Shown here one piece after another: positions 1-8,737 of a stretch of DNA of 64,000 bases (within the stretch, counting starts at the first letter, position 1; the number at the start of each line of letters is the position of its first letter). The translations under genes were made by a program, and so were the position numbers. Origin of the DNA: Ceratobasidium sp. AG-K (taxonomy: Eukaryota; Basidiomycota; Agaricomycetes; Cantharellales; Ceratobasidiaceae); the NCBI GenBank assembly GCA_037039685.1, contig JAWNGF010000001.1, positions 6,572,001 to 6,636,000 on the forward strand, in the 5' to 3' direction. The notes beneath the pieces were generated by a model that had not been told where the DNA came from, did not search any database, and was given only the letters and a program-made list of their open reading frames with translations.

Positions 1-120
1 TTTGAGTCTGTGGCACCTTGAAGTGGTTGTCCTTGCAAGCTGAGCTCAGCTGATGCACATTGTGCCACTCTCAGGCTCACTTGGGGGCAAGCCACAAACA
101 CCACCCAACTCCAACACACC

Positions 121-879
121 ACATTTCCCAAGGTTTCAGTTGAAACAGTCTGCCAAAGGCTCAAAGATGAAGGCCTGTACAACTCTAAACAGTTCAAGGT
201 CCCCAAACTGAACTGTAGCCCCATCAAATTACCGCATGCCTGGAATGGGGAATTGAGTGGCTTCTCTGGACCCCAGCAAACTAGGCATTTGTTGTCTATT
301 CCAATGCCTCAAAATTTTATCTTTTTGGCTTGGATGGATGTCAGCAAGTCTGGAGGGAACCTGGGCAAGCTCTCAATCCACGTTATGTGCAAAAAAAAAG
401 TGGCTCACGGTGGGGGATCAGTCATGGTCTGGGGGTGTGTCACACATGATGGAGTAGGCCAACTTTGCTGCATCAACGACAGGCTCACATTGCCTGGGTA
501 TGTCAAGATCTTGAACAAGCATCTGCTCAGGTCTGGGGAGAACCTCAAAATTGACCTGCACAACATCCTCTTCCAATGTGATAAGGATTGGAAGCAATGG
601 ACAAAGCTGGCATGTGATTTCCTTACCAAGCAGGAAGTCGACTTGCTCCCCTGGCCAGCAGCCAGCCCCAATATGAGTATAATTGAAAACCTAGGGGATT
701 ACCTGGACCAACAGGTTCATTCTCAGGTGCCAGCTCCAAGCAACAAGACTGAACTTTGGGAGTTTCTGCAGGAAGAGTGGTATAAAATTGACAAAAAAAT
801 TATTGACAATCTATATGACTCAATTCCTACCAGAATCCAGGCATTGGTGGAGGCAAAGGGTGGGAACACTGAGTATTAA
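121..879 (+). pseudogene. Tc1/mariner-like transposase remnant
   Basis: One frame is open from at least base 121 to the TAA at 877-879. The N-terminal part (133-240) resembles the second helix-turn-helix of Tc1 transposases (VSVETVCQRLKDEGL). The rest follows the DD34E catalytic domain: the VMVWGCVTHDGVG strand, a QCDKDWKQW segment where Tc1 proteins have QQDNDPKHT, and SPNMSIIENL where they have SPDLNPIENLW. The first catalytic Asp may be in WMDVSK, but its context is degraded; the Asn in SPN replaces the usual Asp. No terminal inverted repeat was recognised and the left part may lie outside the window. The protein would cut and paste its own DNA element; this copy is probably inactive. Confidence 0.7.
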
Positions 880-1232
880 TTACAGAATTTCCTTGTTTCT
901 GATTGTTGTGTAATGTACAATACTCTTGTCCAGTGAATCAAGCCACAAAAGTTTTGCCAAGGTCTATTGACCTACTTCCCTCAAAGACAAGTCATTTCAT
1001 GATCATTTGCTATGAGACTAGGTACATATATACTAATCATACATGTGAGTCCGACAGTAATCTTTACTTAATTTTGCAACTCCTACACCATCTGTTGCAG
1101 TCATTGGGCACCTTTAGGGTCATGTGCAGCAAGACTTTTGTGGTCTAGTGTAGGTTTCTTCCAGCTAGTGCTATATGAGGCTAGCTGGTGCTGGGTAGGC
1201 ATCTGTTCCATGGAGGGCAAAGATGGTAACAG
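880..1232. other. Spacer between Tc1 remnant and element A
   Basis: No gene recognised. It may contain the right flank of the Tc1-like element. The last five bases (1228-1232, aacag) are the left copy of the probable target-site duplication of element A; the right copy at 27936-27940 reads aacgg. Confidence 0.5.
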
Positions 1233-1646
1233 TGTCATGAGCTGACTAAGCTCAGACACTTTATTCTGATTTTATATCTTTTTTTCCGAACACTTTCCTT
1301 TTTTGGTACAAATGTCCTCTGGCGCTTAACTTGTATCATGTGACGTATTTGTCTTTCCATTTGATATTGGTGTTGCTTCCAGAACTTCCAGAATGTCGAG
1401 TCATACCTCTTATCTTGCTTATCATTGGTTGTACTTGGCTTTCTCACACTGATAGATGATGACGTGGCACTGATCCCTCATGTATATAAACCCAGAGGTC
1501 AAGCCGGTTAACAACAAGGCTTGACCTCCTCTCCACTAGGACCTGATCAATCAATCCTCTAAACTATCACTACTCCTTGGGTTCTAAGACTTATCTAAGT
1601 TGAACCCCTTAACCTTTTATACACCTAATTGACCCAAGTCGGGACA
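1233..1646 (+). repeat. 5' LTR of element A
   Basis: 414 bp, TG...CA ended, about nine differences from the 3' copy at 27522-27935. A TATA box (tgtatataaac, about 1479-1489) lies upstream of the 12-nt sequence aaggcttgacct (1516-1527), which is complementary to the primer-binding site at 1649-1660. Transcription is therefore expected to start near 1510-1516. Confidence 0.92.
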
Positions 1647-1648
1647 TT

Positions 1649-1660
1649 AGGTCAAGCCTT
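1649..1660 (+). promoter_or_regulatory. Self-complementary primer-binding site of element A
   Basis: aggtcaagcctt lies two bases after the 5' LTR and is the perfect reverse complement of aaggcttgacct at 1516-1527 inside the LTR. This is the arrangement of Tf1/sushi elements, in which the 5' end of the transcript folds back to prime reverse transcription instead of a tRNA. Confidence 0.75.
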
Positions 1661-2127
1661 TCTAGCATTGGCCTTAAGCCCCTGCTCTTCCACCAAGTAG
1701 ATAGAACGTACACGGGAAAACGGGCATAGTACAATGGACAAAGAGCTATACTTGATATAGACCAGTAGTCCCACATTGCTATACGCTGTCAGTGAACCCA
1801 ATTGTTATCCTCTTTTGGGTCATAGCAGCTTTAGTCAGCTAAATACACCCTTACTCTGTTATACACTGTCGTTATCACACCCGCCCAAGGCTGTTGATAA
1901 TTGATAAGATCAGATAAGGAGTATATAGAGCAAAAGCTTAGTGTTCAGCACCCTTCACATCCCCATCAACATCTTGAGGAAGCCAGATCCTCTCAAGCCA
2001 ACCTGGAAAGTGGTTGGAGCACCACCCAAGTTAACACTCATATCCATCAAGAACCCCACCAATTAGTCATTTCCATCAGTACGCACTAAAAAAGGATTAA
2101 TTAGTAACTGACTAATTAACCTTAAAA

Positions 2128-2939
2128 GTGTTCCCCGCATTCTTTAGCCTCTGCAAAGCAGTCTTTAGACTAAAAGACTTTGTACTTGATCTAGACACCA
2201 AAGTCAACAAGTTAAACAGTCGAATTGAGGTACTAGAAGAAGATCAGGTTGAACAAGCAGAGGAACTAAGGGTTGAACATACAAGAAACAACGAGAACTA
2301 CAATCAGTTTGAAGCTGACTACCAAACACTTCACTCAAGGCTTGAGTTCATCAAAATCAGCATCGAGAATACGAACAAGCAACAAGCCTATCAAGACTGT
2401 GTGCAAAGCATAAACCTTGCTGACACCAACATTGAAGTCAAGTGCCTACAAGAACCAATCCGCGTCCTGATTGAAAACTGCAACCAACTCATTAAAATCC
2501 AAGAAAAGCACACTCGAAAGGTCAAAAATCTCATCAACAACAACAAACGTCAGTGGTGCACCATCGAAACCCTTAAGGACAAAATCAAGAGTGGATACTG
2601 CCCCCTTGCATCAGAAGTGCGTATTCCTATTAATCAGGATTACCGCCTTCTAAACCATCTTAACACCATTGCTCCCAACCCTTTTCAGTGGGACCAAGAC
2701 CTCGACTCACACAGGAACAACACCAGGAACAGCTCAGGCTAGAGTCCCTATCACTCTTTATCCAAGACGTTCATTGTAACTACATATACGAACAGTATGA
2801 CAAACTAGGAGTGATCAACGCATTGTTGCTGGAGGACAAAAATCTCGAATTGGTGTTTTTAAGAAGTTTACATGTTATTAAAGATAGACAAGTTTGCCGA
2901 AGGATTCGCAATATTCTGTACGGTCTGGGCTCCCAATAA
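2128..2939 (+). pseudogene. Leader ORF of element A, coiled-coil protein upstream of gag
   Basis: The 1.3-kb stretch between primer-binding site and gag holds a reading frame at 2128-2742 rich in Glu, Asn, Lys and Gln, with heptad-like leucines (DLDTKVNKLNSRIEVLEED), so a coiled coil is likely. After a frameshift near 2690-2740 it continues to 2939 in another frame (LFIQDVHCNYIYEQYDKLG). No ATG is evident at its start and a short open frame at 1901-2089 may be part of the same decayed gene. I do not recognise the protein. Elements B and C have no counterpart there: their gag begins 30-62 bp after the LTR. It may be a duplicated gag N-terminus, since the gag proteins of B and C also carry long coiled coils. 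Confidence 0.45.
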
Positions 2940-2963
2940 ATCTACACTTCTCCCTGCTCCAAT

Positions 2964-3153
2964 ATGTCTAGAGCTCCATCACCCAGTCAAGGAGGGTTCA
3001 CCCAAATATCTGAAACATCCCCACCCAATGTAGTAGCACATGCAATCAATGTGCTAATAGATGAGGTGTGAAAGATAAATGGCCACATCAATGCCTTGAA
3101 TAGCATCACTACCACGCTAGAACAAGGAATTGACAACACTGTTGCGGATGTCA
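2964..3153 (+). pseudogene. Element A gag, fragment 1 (N-terminus)
   Basis: ATG at 2964 opens the gag frame (MSRAPSPSQGGFTQ). A TGA at 3069-3071 interrupts it (GTG TGA AAG). The frame runs up to the insertion point of B1 at 3153/3154 and resumes without a shift at 7713, since GTC A + TG GCA joins in phase. Gag would form the particle that packages the element RNA. Confidence 0.75.
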
Positions 3154-3609
3154 TGTTGTGAGCTAGCTCACAACATCGGACTCGCCCATTGTCTCGCCCG
3201 CCTTTCTCTCTCTTTCTGTTACGTTTCCTTTTCTGTTTGCCGCGTTGCCACCTTCTTGTGGTTATCCTGTTACATTGTGTAACGCGGCTGTGCTTTGTAC
3301 GAGTCATGTCTGTTCATACAGCATGACTCACATGGACACTCCTGACTGGCTGTTATGTATGACTCGTGTGGCTGCGTCTTGTATGACTCGGTCTCTTTCT
3401 GAATATATATAGAGGATCAACAAGCCTGGTAACCCCAGCTTGTTTTGTCTCGTCAAAACATCCCCATCGAGTGACACTTAGAACCACCCCTACCCTCAAG
3501 AGCCTACAGACGCTTAAGTGCGTTGCGGTTCAAGAGGTCACTTAGGTCTTAGTGCCGTCCACTCTCCATCGCGGCTCGTCTCATAGCCACCAAGAAGAAG
3601 CCTACGACA
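3154..3609 (+). repeat. 5' LTR of B1
   Basis: 456 bp, TGTTGTG...TACGACA. The first 22 bp (3154-3175) form a perfect palindrome not kept in B2 or D. A TATA-like tract (atatatatag, about 3400-3410) precedes agcttgttttgt at 3437-3448, the complement of the primer-binding site. Confidence 0.93.
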
Positions 3610-3611
3610 TT

Positions 3612-3623
3612 ACAAAACAAGCT
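3612..3623 (+). promoter_or_regulatory. Self-complementary primer-binding site of B1
   Basis: acaaaacaagct begins two bases after the LTR and is perfectly complementary to agcttgttttgt at 3437-3448 in the same LTR. Confidence 0.75.
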
Positions 3624-3639
3624 TATCAAACATACAAAC

Positions 3640-5634
3640 ATGTCTATTCAAGAAGACGGAGGGTCACGTCCTTCATCCACCAGATCAACAAGAAGAGGAC
3701 CCAGTCGGGCAGCAAGGCCCACAGGATCATTAAACAAGCAAGATATCGCACAAACTCAAGCGGGAGGTCCTGCCCGTTCACGCTCTCAGAGCCAATCTTC
3801 AATGCCAGGAGCTTTCGGCATCTCTGACATGACAATAGTACAAGAGGAAGAACCCACCATCACGAATAGAGAACCAGGAGACCTCACAAATGACCCCACT
3901 CCAGCTGTGATTCGCATTTCAACTGGAAGTCCAGGGCCATCACGTCCCTTGTGGCCACTAGGGAATAGGAGGCAGTTCTTTTCTCCCCAGCCCGAAGCGC
4001 ATGGGGGCATGTCGCTTGTTCCCATTAGACCTCCTCCTACACCACACATTCCCAATGTCCCTACAATCCCTCAAATCGGAGGAACCATCACCAACGCAGG
4101 ACCAGTCCCAATGTCTTCCCAGCCAGTCACACCAGCGATTCCAGCACCACCCTATATCCCACAAGGATACTCCGGGCAACCGGTCTTGGCACCACAAGGC
4201 GCCGGTGATCCGGGAAGCTCAAGTTCCAGCCCTAGCGGCAGGACTGTAATCAGTAATTTAGACGACCTGGACAACCTCCTACAAGGAAGACACAACGCCA
4301 CCCTTAGGGTTATAGACGGAATGAGGGTTACCATGGATCGAAGGCTTAGTGGCCTAGAACAAGCCACACAGGTCTTAGCAAACAACCAACAAATCTTTAA
4401 CGACTCCATCAACACCCTACAAGGCACCTTAACAGACATTCTGAACTCGGCAAGAAATGGCAAACACAATTCCTTCCTAGTAGGACAAGACGTAACACGC
4501 CTTCGAAATGAGGTTGCCAACACTCAAGGACTAGTAAACAATGTACGCAAAGAGCTCAACACTACTAGACAAGGGCAACTCGAGTGGAATGAGGCAGTAA
4601 CTCAGGGACTGGAAAACTTACGACAAGAAGGAACCTCCTTCACTACCAAAATCACGGAAGTTCAAGAAGCCATCAACAATATGCGAGAAGAAATTGATGA
4701 AACTTCCCTGCACGGGATCCCGTCTAGGCAATCAAATTCCCCACCTCATCCAGACGCGGAATCCACCAGGATTGACGAGTTAGAATTAAGGATCCAACGA
4801 CTGACCGAGAACCCAAATGCTGGTAGCAGTCCACGTCGTCCCAAGGTGACTCGTCCAGAAGCCTTTGACGGAAAGAAAGGAGAAGGTGCCGAAATGTTCA
4901 TCACACAAATGGAGAGCTACTTTGTGCGTCTAGGCGATCAATACAATTCCAGCGAAGAAAGGATCCGCGAAGCTCTAGCAAACTTTAAATCCGAGAACAA
5001 GGCCGCGACTCACTGGGCACAAGTACTCTTGCGATCACTTAACCAAGGAGAGAACAACCAAAATCTCATCTCATGGGAAAGCTTCAAGGCACACTTCATG
5101 GAACAATTCAGCGACCCTAACAAAAAGGCCCAGGCCGAATCAGACATTTGCAAATGTAAACAGAACAATTCGGTAGCAAACTATGCTTCGGAATTCCGAT
5201 ACCTTCTGGTGGACGTAAACTGGGGACAGGAGGCTTTAATCAACCAATTCAAAGAAGGGTTGAAGTCAGAAGTCAAGACCGAACTAGCTCGCTTTGAACT
5301 GACCCTGATCAATGAAGATGGGACAGAACGGGAACTTTCCCTTGACCGATGGATCTCAATCGCAATCTCTATCGACCAGAAATTGCAACAAATCAAAACC
5401 TCTACAGGAAAGAAAGCAGCCCAACCAACCGCTAGCGGTCAATCCTCTACAAAGCGACTGCCCGACGAAGTTTACAAAGCAAGGATAGCAAGCAACCGCT
5501 GCCTGAAGTGCGGACAGGAAGGACACCATTCATTCAAATGCCCATCCAAGGAATGGATAACAACGGAACCCAGCGTTAAAGGAAGGGAGGCGACAATTAT
5601 GGAAAACTCGGGAAAAGAAGGGGTCTCCCTCTAA
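3640..5634 (+). CDS. Gag polyprotein of B1
   Basis: 664 codons, ATG at 3640 just after the primer-binding site. The first ~200 residues are Pro/Ser-rich and disordered. A coiled-coil region (roughly 205-395) holds repeated Leu/Asn/Gln stretches. The capsid-like retrotransposon gag domain (RPEAFDGKKGEGAEMFITQM onward, about 403-530) follows, and a CCHC zinc knuckle (CLKCGQEGHHSFKC) lies near 625, which should bind RNA. It is about 90% identical by eye to the gag of B2 and has no stop. Its preservation in a copy without pol fits a recent insertion or a role in packaging. Confidence 0.93.
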   Translation: MSIQEDGGSRPSSTRSTRRGPSRAARPTGSLNKQDIAQTQAGGPARSRSQSQSSMPGAFGISDMTIVQEEEPTITNREPGDLTNDPTPAVIRISTGSPGPSRPLWPLGNRRQFFSPQPEAHGGMSLVPIRPPPTPHIPNVPTIPQIGGTITNAGPVPMSSQPVTPAIPAPPYIPQGYSGQPVLAPQGAGDPGSSSSSPSGRTVISNLDDLDNLLQGRHNATLRVIDGMRVTMDRRLSGLEQATQVLANNQQIFNDSINTLQGTLTDILNSARNGKHNSFLVGQDVTRLRNEVANTQGLVNNVRKELNTTRQGQLEWNEAVTQGLENLRQEGTSFTTKITEVQEAINNMREEIDETSLHGIPSRQSNSPPHPDAESTRIDELELRIQRLTENPNAGSSPRRPKVTRPEAFDGKKGEGAEMFITQMESYFVRLGDQYNSSEERIREALANFKSENKAATHWAQVLLRSLNQGENNQNLISWESFKAHFMEQFSDPNKKAQAESDICKCKQNNSVANYASEFRYLLVDVNWGQEALINQFKEGLKSEVKTELARFELTLINEDGTERELSLDRWISIAISIDQKLQQIKTSTGKKAAQPTASGQSSTKRLPDEVYKARIASNRCLKCGQEGHHSFKCPSKEWITTEPSVKGREATIMENSGKEGVSL

Positions 5635-5636
5635 CT

Positions 5637-6880
5637 GTGTGTGGAGAGACAAAAAAACCGGCAACGGAAACAATGTACTTTAGAGCGACAAATGAATCTA
5701 CCATTGTTTACGCGAACGTTGCCGGAATCACAGAACCTATCCCAACCCTTATCGACTCTGGAGCATCAAAAAACTTCTTGGACATCTCGTGGGCTCGATC
5801 CAACAACATTCCACTCATTGAACTCTCCACTCCTAGAAAAGTAATTGGCATCCAGGGGAAGGAACTCTCTCACCAAATACGTTTCAAAGCTAAGCTGCAA
5901 CTAGAGGTAGAAGGAAGAACATTCAAACAAAAAGACCATCAAAGAAACTGGATAACAAAAAGCACGGGCCATTTGTCGTGAAACGACAGATAGGGTCACA
6001 CGCTTACGAGCTTGATTTGCCAGCAACAATGAGGGTGCACCCTGTTTTCCACATCGAATTGCTGAGCCCTTACAAAGGAGACACTGAATTCAGCCGTAAC
6101 CAACCCCGACCACCGCCAATCATAACGGAAGAAGGAGAGGAAGAATACGAAGTAGAGAAGATTCTGGACTGGAAAGAGACAAAGGACGGTCTTTTTTACA
6201 GGGTCAGATGGAAGGGTTATGGAAGTGAGGAAGACACAGAACAAAGGGCGGAAGATTTTGGTCACCTTTCAAGGATCATCAAGGACCTTCTACGCCGACA
6301 CCCCGAGGCTCCCACGCCATCTAACTACACTCCAGGGAAGATAAAAGGCAGAGGAGGCGAGACCAGTAGTGTCACTTGCAAAACTTGCTACTACTCCAAA
6401 AAACACTCCCAACTCCACGCTTTAAATCTTTTTTGCCCTCTGCAATGCCTGCCGTCTCCCGCTCCACCATTGCCAACAACCTCACCCGCGTCCTGGAGGG
6501 ACCTGCCTTTGCCACAGCAAGGATCCTCGACTCCGGGGCCGCCCTATACGTCTTCAAGAGGTCGCAACAAGGCTCGGGGAGAATGCATTTCAGGGCCTCG
6601 GACGACATCCTGCACTCAGACCTGGGGGAATTCCAGTGGGTCGGGAAGAAATGGCCGACACGAATGCAGCTCCTGCGAAAGGACATATTCGTCTGCCGAG
6701 GGTGCGCCGCATTCCAGGTCTCGGAGGTCGTTCTCCTCTCCACCCACATGCTTGGGGTGGTTGAATGGGGACAAGAAGGGGCTTACTCGAGCGAGTGGGT
6801 ACCAGGATACGACGGGAGGCAACCAACACTGCGACCCCGGTGGAACGACGCCTGGGACGCCAACTACGAGAGGGACTTGA
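5637..6880 (+). pseudogene. B1 pol remnant: protease N-terminus joined to chromodomain
   Basis: The pol frame opens as in B2 and carries the aspartic protease motif DSGAS (about residue 40). At the 5916-5928 microhomology it jumps to the end of the integrase region and shifts frame, stopping at 5981. The chromodomain frame restarts at 5978 (EYEVEKILDWKETKDG, RVRWKGYGSEEDTEQRAEDF) and remains open to 6880, but the last ~435 nt overlap ORF3 and appear to be a passenger frame. RT, RNase H and nearly all of integrase are absent. Confidence 0.88.
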
Positions 6881-7209
6881 GCGACTGGAAGCTGGAAAGG
6901 GGAAGATACCAGAAGGAGAAGTTCGAGTGGGCGCCTAACTGGTGGAAGTGGGAGGAAGCGGACGTTTCGGCATGGAAGGAAGCAGAGCCCGATGTGCGAC
7001 AGTGGGACGAGGAGCATGTGGAGGCCCGGGAGAGGGTTTTGGACTGGTCAAATGCAGATTGGACTAAGGAGGAGACTTGGGAAGAATGGGAGAAGTTCTC
7101 GGACGAACCGGGAAATACCGTCTTCAATCCCATCGACCTGACCCTGGAGGAGGACGAGGGACTGGAGGAGTACATGCTTGCAAAAGGCAAGGATTGTGGG
7201 ATCCAGTAG
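6445..7209 (+). CDS. ORF3 accessory protein of B1
   Basis: 254 codons, starting at the ATG of MPAVSRSTIANN, in a different frame from pol and overlapping its open end by 436 nt. Residues 1-142 are identical to B2 although 17 nucleotides differ, so this frame is under purifying selection. N-terminal half: compact, with VCRGCAAF (Cys pair at 84 and 87) and EWGQEGAYSSEWVPGY. C-terminal half: tryptophan-rich and acidic (W at short regular spacing from about 148 to 215), ending NTVFNPIDLT plus an acidic tail. No signal peptide or membrane segment is visible, so an envelope role is unlikely. I recognise no family. The start lies downstream of a pyrimidine tract, as in the other copies. Confidence 0.85.
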   Translation: MPAVSRSTIANNLTRVLEGPAFATARILDSGAALYVFKRSQQGSGRMHFRASDDILHSDLGEFQWVGKKWPTRMQLLRKDIFVCRGCAAFQVSEVVLLSTHMLGVVEWGQEGAYSSEWVPGYDGRQPTLRPRWNDAWDANYERDLSDWKLERGRYQKEKFEWAPNWWKWEEADVSAWKEAEPDVRQWDEEHVEARERVLDWSNADWTKEETWEEWEKFSDEPGNTVFNPIDLTLEEDEGLEEYMLAKGKDCGIQ

Positions 7210-7251
7210 AGCCCGTCCAGGTCCCCTAGACGGTCTCTTAGGGGGGAGTAA

Positions 7252-7707
7252 TGTTGTGAGCTAGCTCACAACATCGGACTCGCCCATTGTCTCGCCCGCC
7301 TTTCTCTCTCTTTCTGTTACGTTTCCTTTTCTGTTTGCCGCGTTGCCACCTTCTTGTGGTTATCCTGTTACATTGTGTAACGCGGCTGTGCTTTGTACGA
7401 GTCATGTCTGTTCATACAGCATGACTCACATGGACACTCCTGACTGGCTGTTATGTATGACTCGTGTGGCTGCGTCTTGTATGACTCGGTCTCTTTCTGA
7501 ATATATATAGAGGATCAACAAGCCTGGTAACCCCAGCTTGTTTTGTCTCGTCAAAACATCCCCATCGAGTGACACTTAGAACCACCCCTACCCTCAAGAG
7601 CCTACAGACGCTTAAGTGCGTTGCGGTTCAAGAGGTCACTTAGGTCTTAGTGCCATCCACTCTCCATTGCGGCTCGTCTCATAGCCACCAAGAAGAAGCC
7701 TACGACA
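7252..7707 (+). repeat. 3' LTR of B1
   Basis: 456 bp, two differences from the 5' copy (near 7654 and 7666). A purine-rich tract (ggggggagtaa) precedes it. Followed by tgtca at 7708-7712. Confidence 0.93.
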
Positions 7708-7712
7708 TGTCA

Positions 7713-8186
7713 TGGCAATCCAAAATCAAACCTCACAGATTGCACCCCTTCACCAATTAATAACTGCAGTATCTCAATCACTAACAAACCTGGGAGCAAC
7801 ACCCTCTACAACTGCATCAACAACTACTCCAGGGTACAAACTCAAAATGCATCCCCCAGAAGAATTCTCTGGAGATGTAGATAAATTTGATGAGTTTAAA
7901 TCGCAAAGTACCCTGTACATATACCATACATCCCCGCAAGCAACTACAGAACAAAAAATCACTTATATCATGGGTTATTGCAAAGGGCCCGCCTACGTAT
8001 GGATGCAACCTGGAATTGACGTAGATACGGCAAGAAGAGGAGCAACCAATTGGCTGCACAACATAGATGAATTCTGGAACTAAATGCAAGCTAGGTTCGG
8101 CGACGTCCACAAAATCAACCAATATAGACAACTATACAAAAAATTGGTCCAGAAGAATTCCGTTCAAGATTATCTACAGGATTTTG
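7713..8186 (+). pseudogene. Element A gag, fragment 2 (capsid region)
   Basis: Continues the gag frame of fragment 1 (MAIQNQTSQIAPLHQL..., then KMHPPEEFSGDVDKFDEF and KGPAYVWM, typical of the retrotransposon gag domain). A TAA at 8081-8083 interrupts it. The frame runs to the C insertion at 8186/8187 and resumes in phase at 16159 (GATTTTG + TCACT). The TSD ttttg occupies 8182-8186. Confidence 0.8.
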
Positions 8187-8676
8187 TGTTGTGACCTGTC
8201 CCGCCCTCTGCCTCTCCTTCTGCGGACTTGTGGCTTGTATCGGCGCCTTATGCGCCTCTTCTGTATAGATGTGCCCTCTCCCTTGTTTAGTGAGGTGTAT
8301 GGATGATGTGTCACCATGAGTCATATGACTCATGCTGTTTTCTATTGGCTGGCCTGAGCAGCCCCCTTTATGACTCAGACTCTGACTCAGGCTTGTGACT
8401 CATGTACCTTATATGACTCACTCGCCTTTTGCCTATATATACTGGCTTGCAAGCATGGTCACCCCCAGCTTGCTTTGCCTTGTCAACTCTCCCTGCAGTG
8501 TGTGATCAGAGGCACTTGGCTACTTAGCCACTACAGCAGCCACTTGGGATTTGGAGCTAGGACTTCTACTCAGAAGCTAGCAATTTCCCTTAGCGATTTA
8601 GTCTACTTAGACTTATTGCTCACGGTCAACAAGGCAATTAGCAGTTGTCAACTCTCCTACTTAGCAGGTTGCGACA
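8187..8676 (+). repeat. 5' LTR of C
   Basis: 490 bp, TGTTGTGACC...GCGACA. TATA-like tatatata (about 8443-8450) lies upstream of agcttgctttgc (8467-8478), the complement of the primer-binding site. Confidence 0.93.
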
Positions 8677-8678
8677 TT

Positions 8679-8690
8679 GCAAAGCAAGCT
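8679..8690 (+). promoter_or_regulatory. Self-complementary primer-binding site of C
   Basis: gcaaagcaagct starts two bases after the LTR and pairs perfectly with agcttgctttgc (8467-8478). Against family B both sides differ at matching positions, so pairing is kept. Confidence 0.75.
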
Positions 8691-8737
8691 CTTTTCCGCT
8701 GAGCCACAAGAAAACAAGATCACGTGATCTCTCAACA

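Larger units (their letters stand above)
3154..7707 (+). mobile_element. Element B1: pol-deleted Ty3/gypsy element nested in A gag
   Basis: 456-bp LTRs (3154-3609 and 7252-7707) differ at only two positions, and tgtca flanks both sides (3149-3153, 7708-7712), so it is a recent insertion. It keeps an intact gag and an intact ORF3 but, against its relative B2, has lost about 2.67 kb running from the protease to the end of the integrase. The breakpoint falls in agaacattcaaac (5916-5928); B2 has the same 13-mer at 25329-25341 and a similar one at 22658-22670, so the loss looks microhomology-mediated, by template switching or later deletion. Movement would need pol proteins from a relative such as B2. 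Confidence 0.93.

Noticed and set aside
2987..3307. Minus-strand open frames over LTR B and similar stretches (19869-20054, 26461-26820)
   Set aside because: Arg/Lys-rich antisense readings of LTRs repeated wherever the LTR occurs; no independent support.
6445..7209. ORF3 as a retroviral-type envelope gene
   Set aside because: The position fits, but there is no signal peptide, membrane span, furin-like site or fusion segment.
8370..8702. Open frames inside the LTRs of C (also 15847-16050)
   Set aside because: They lie wholly in LTR sequence, show no protein motif and are broken differently in the two copies.
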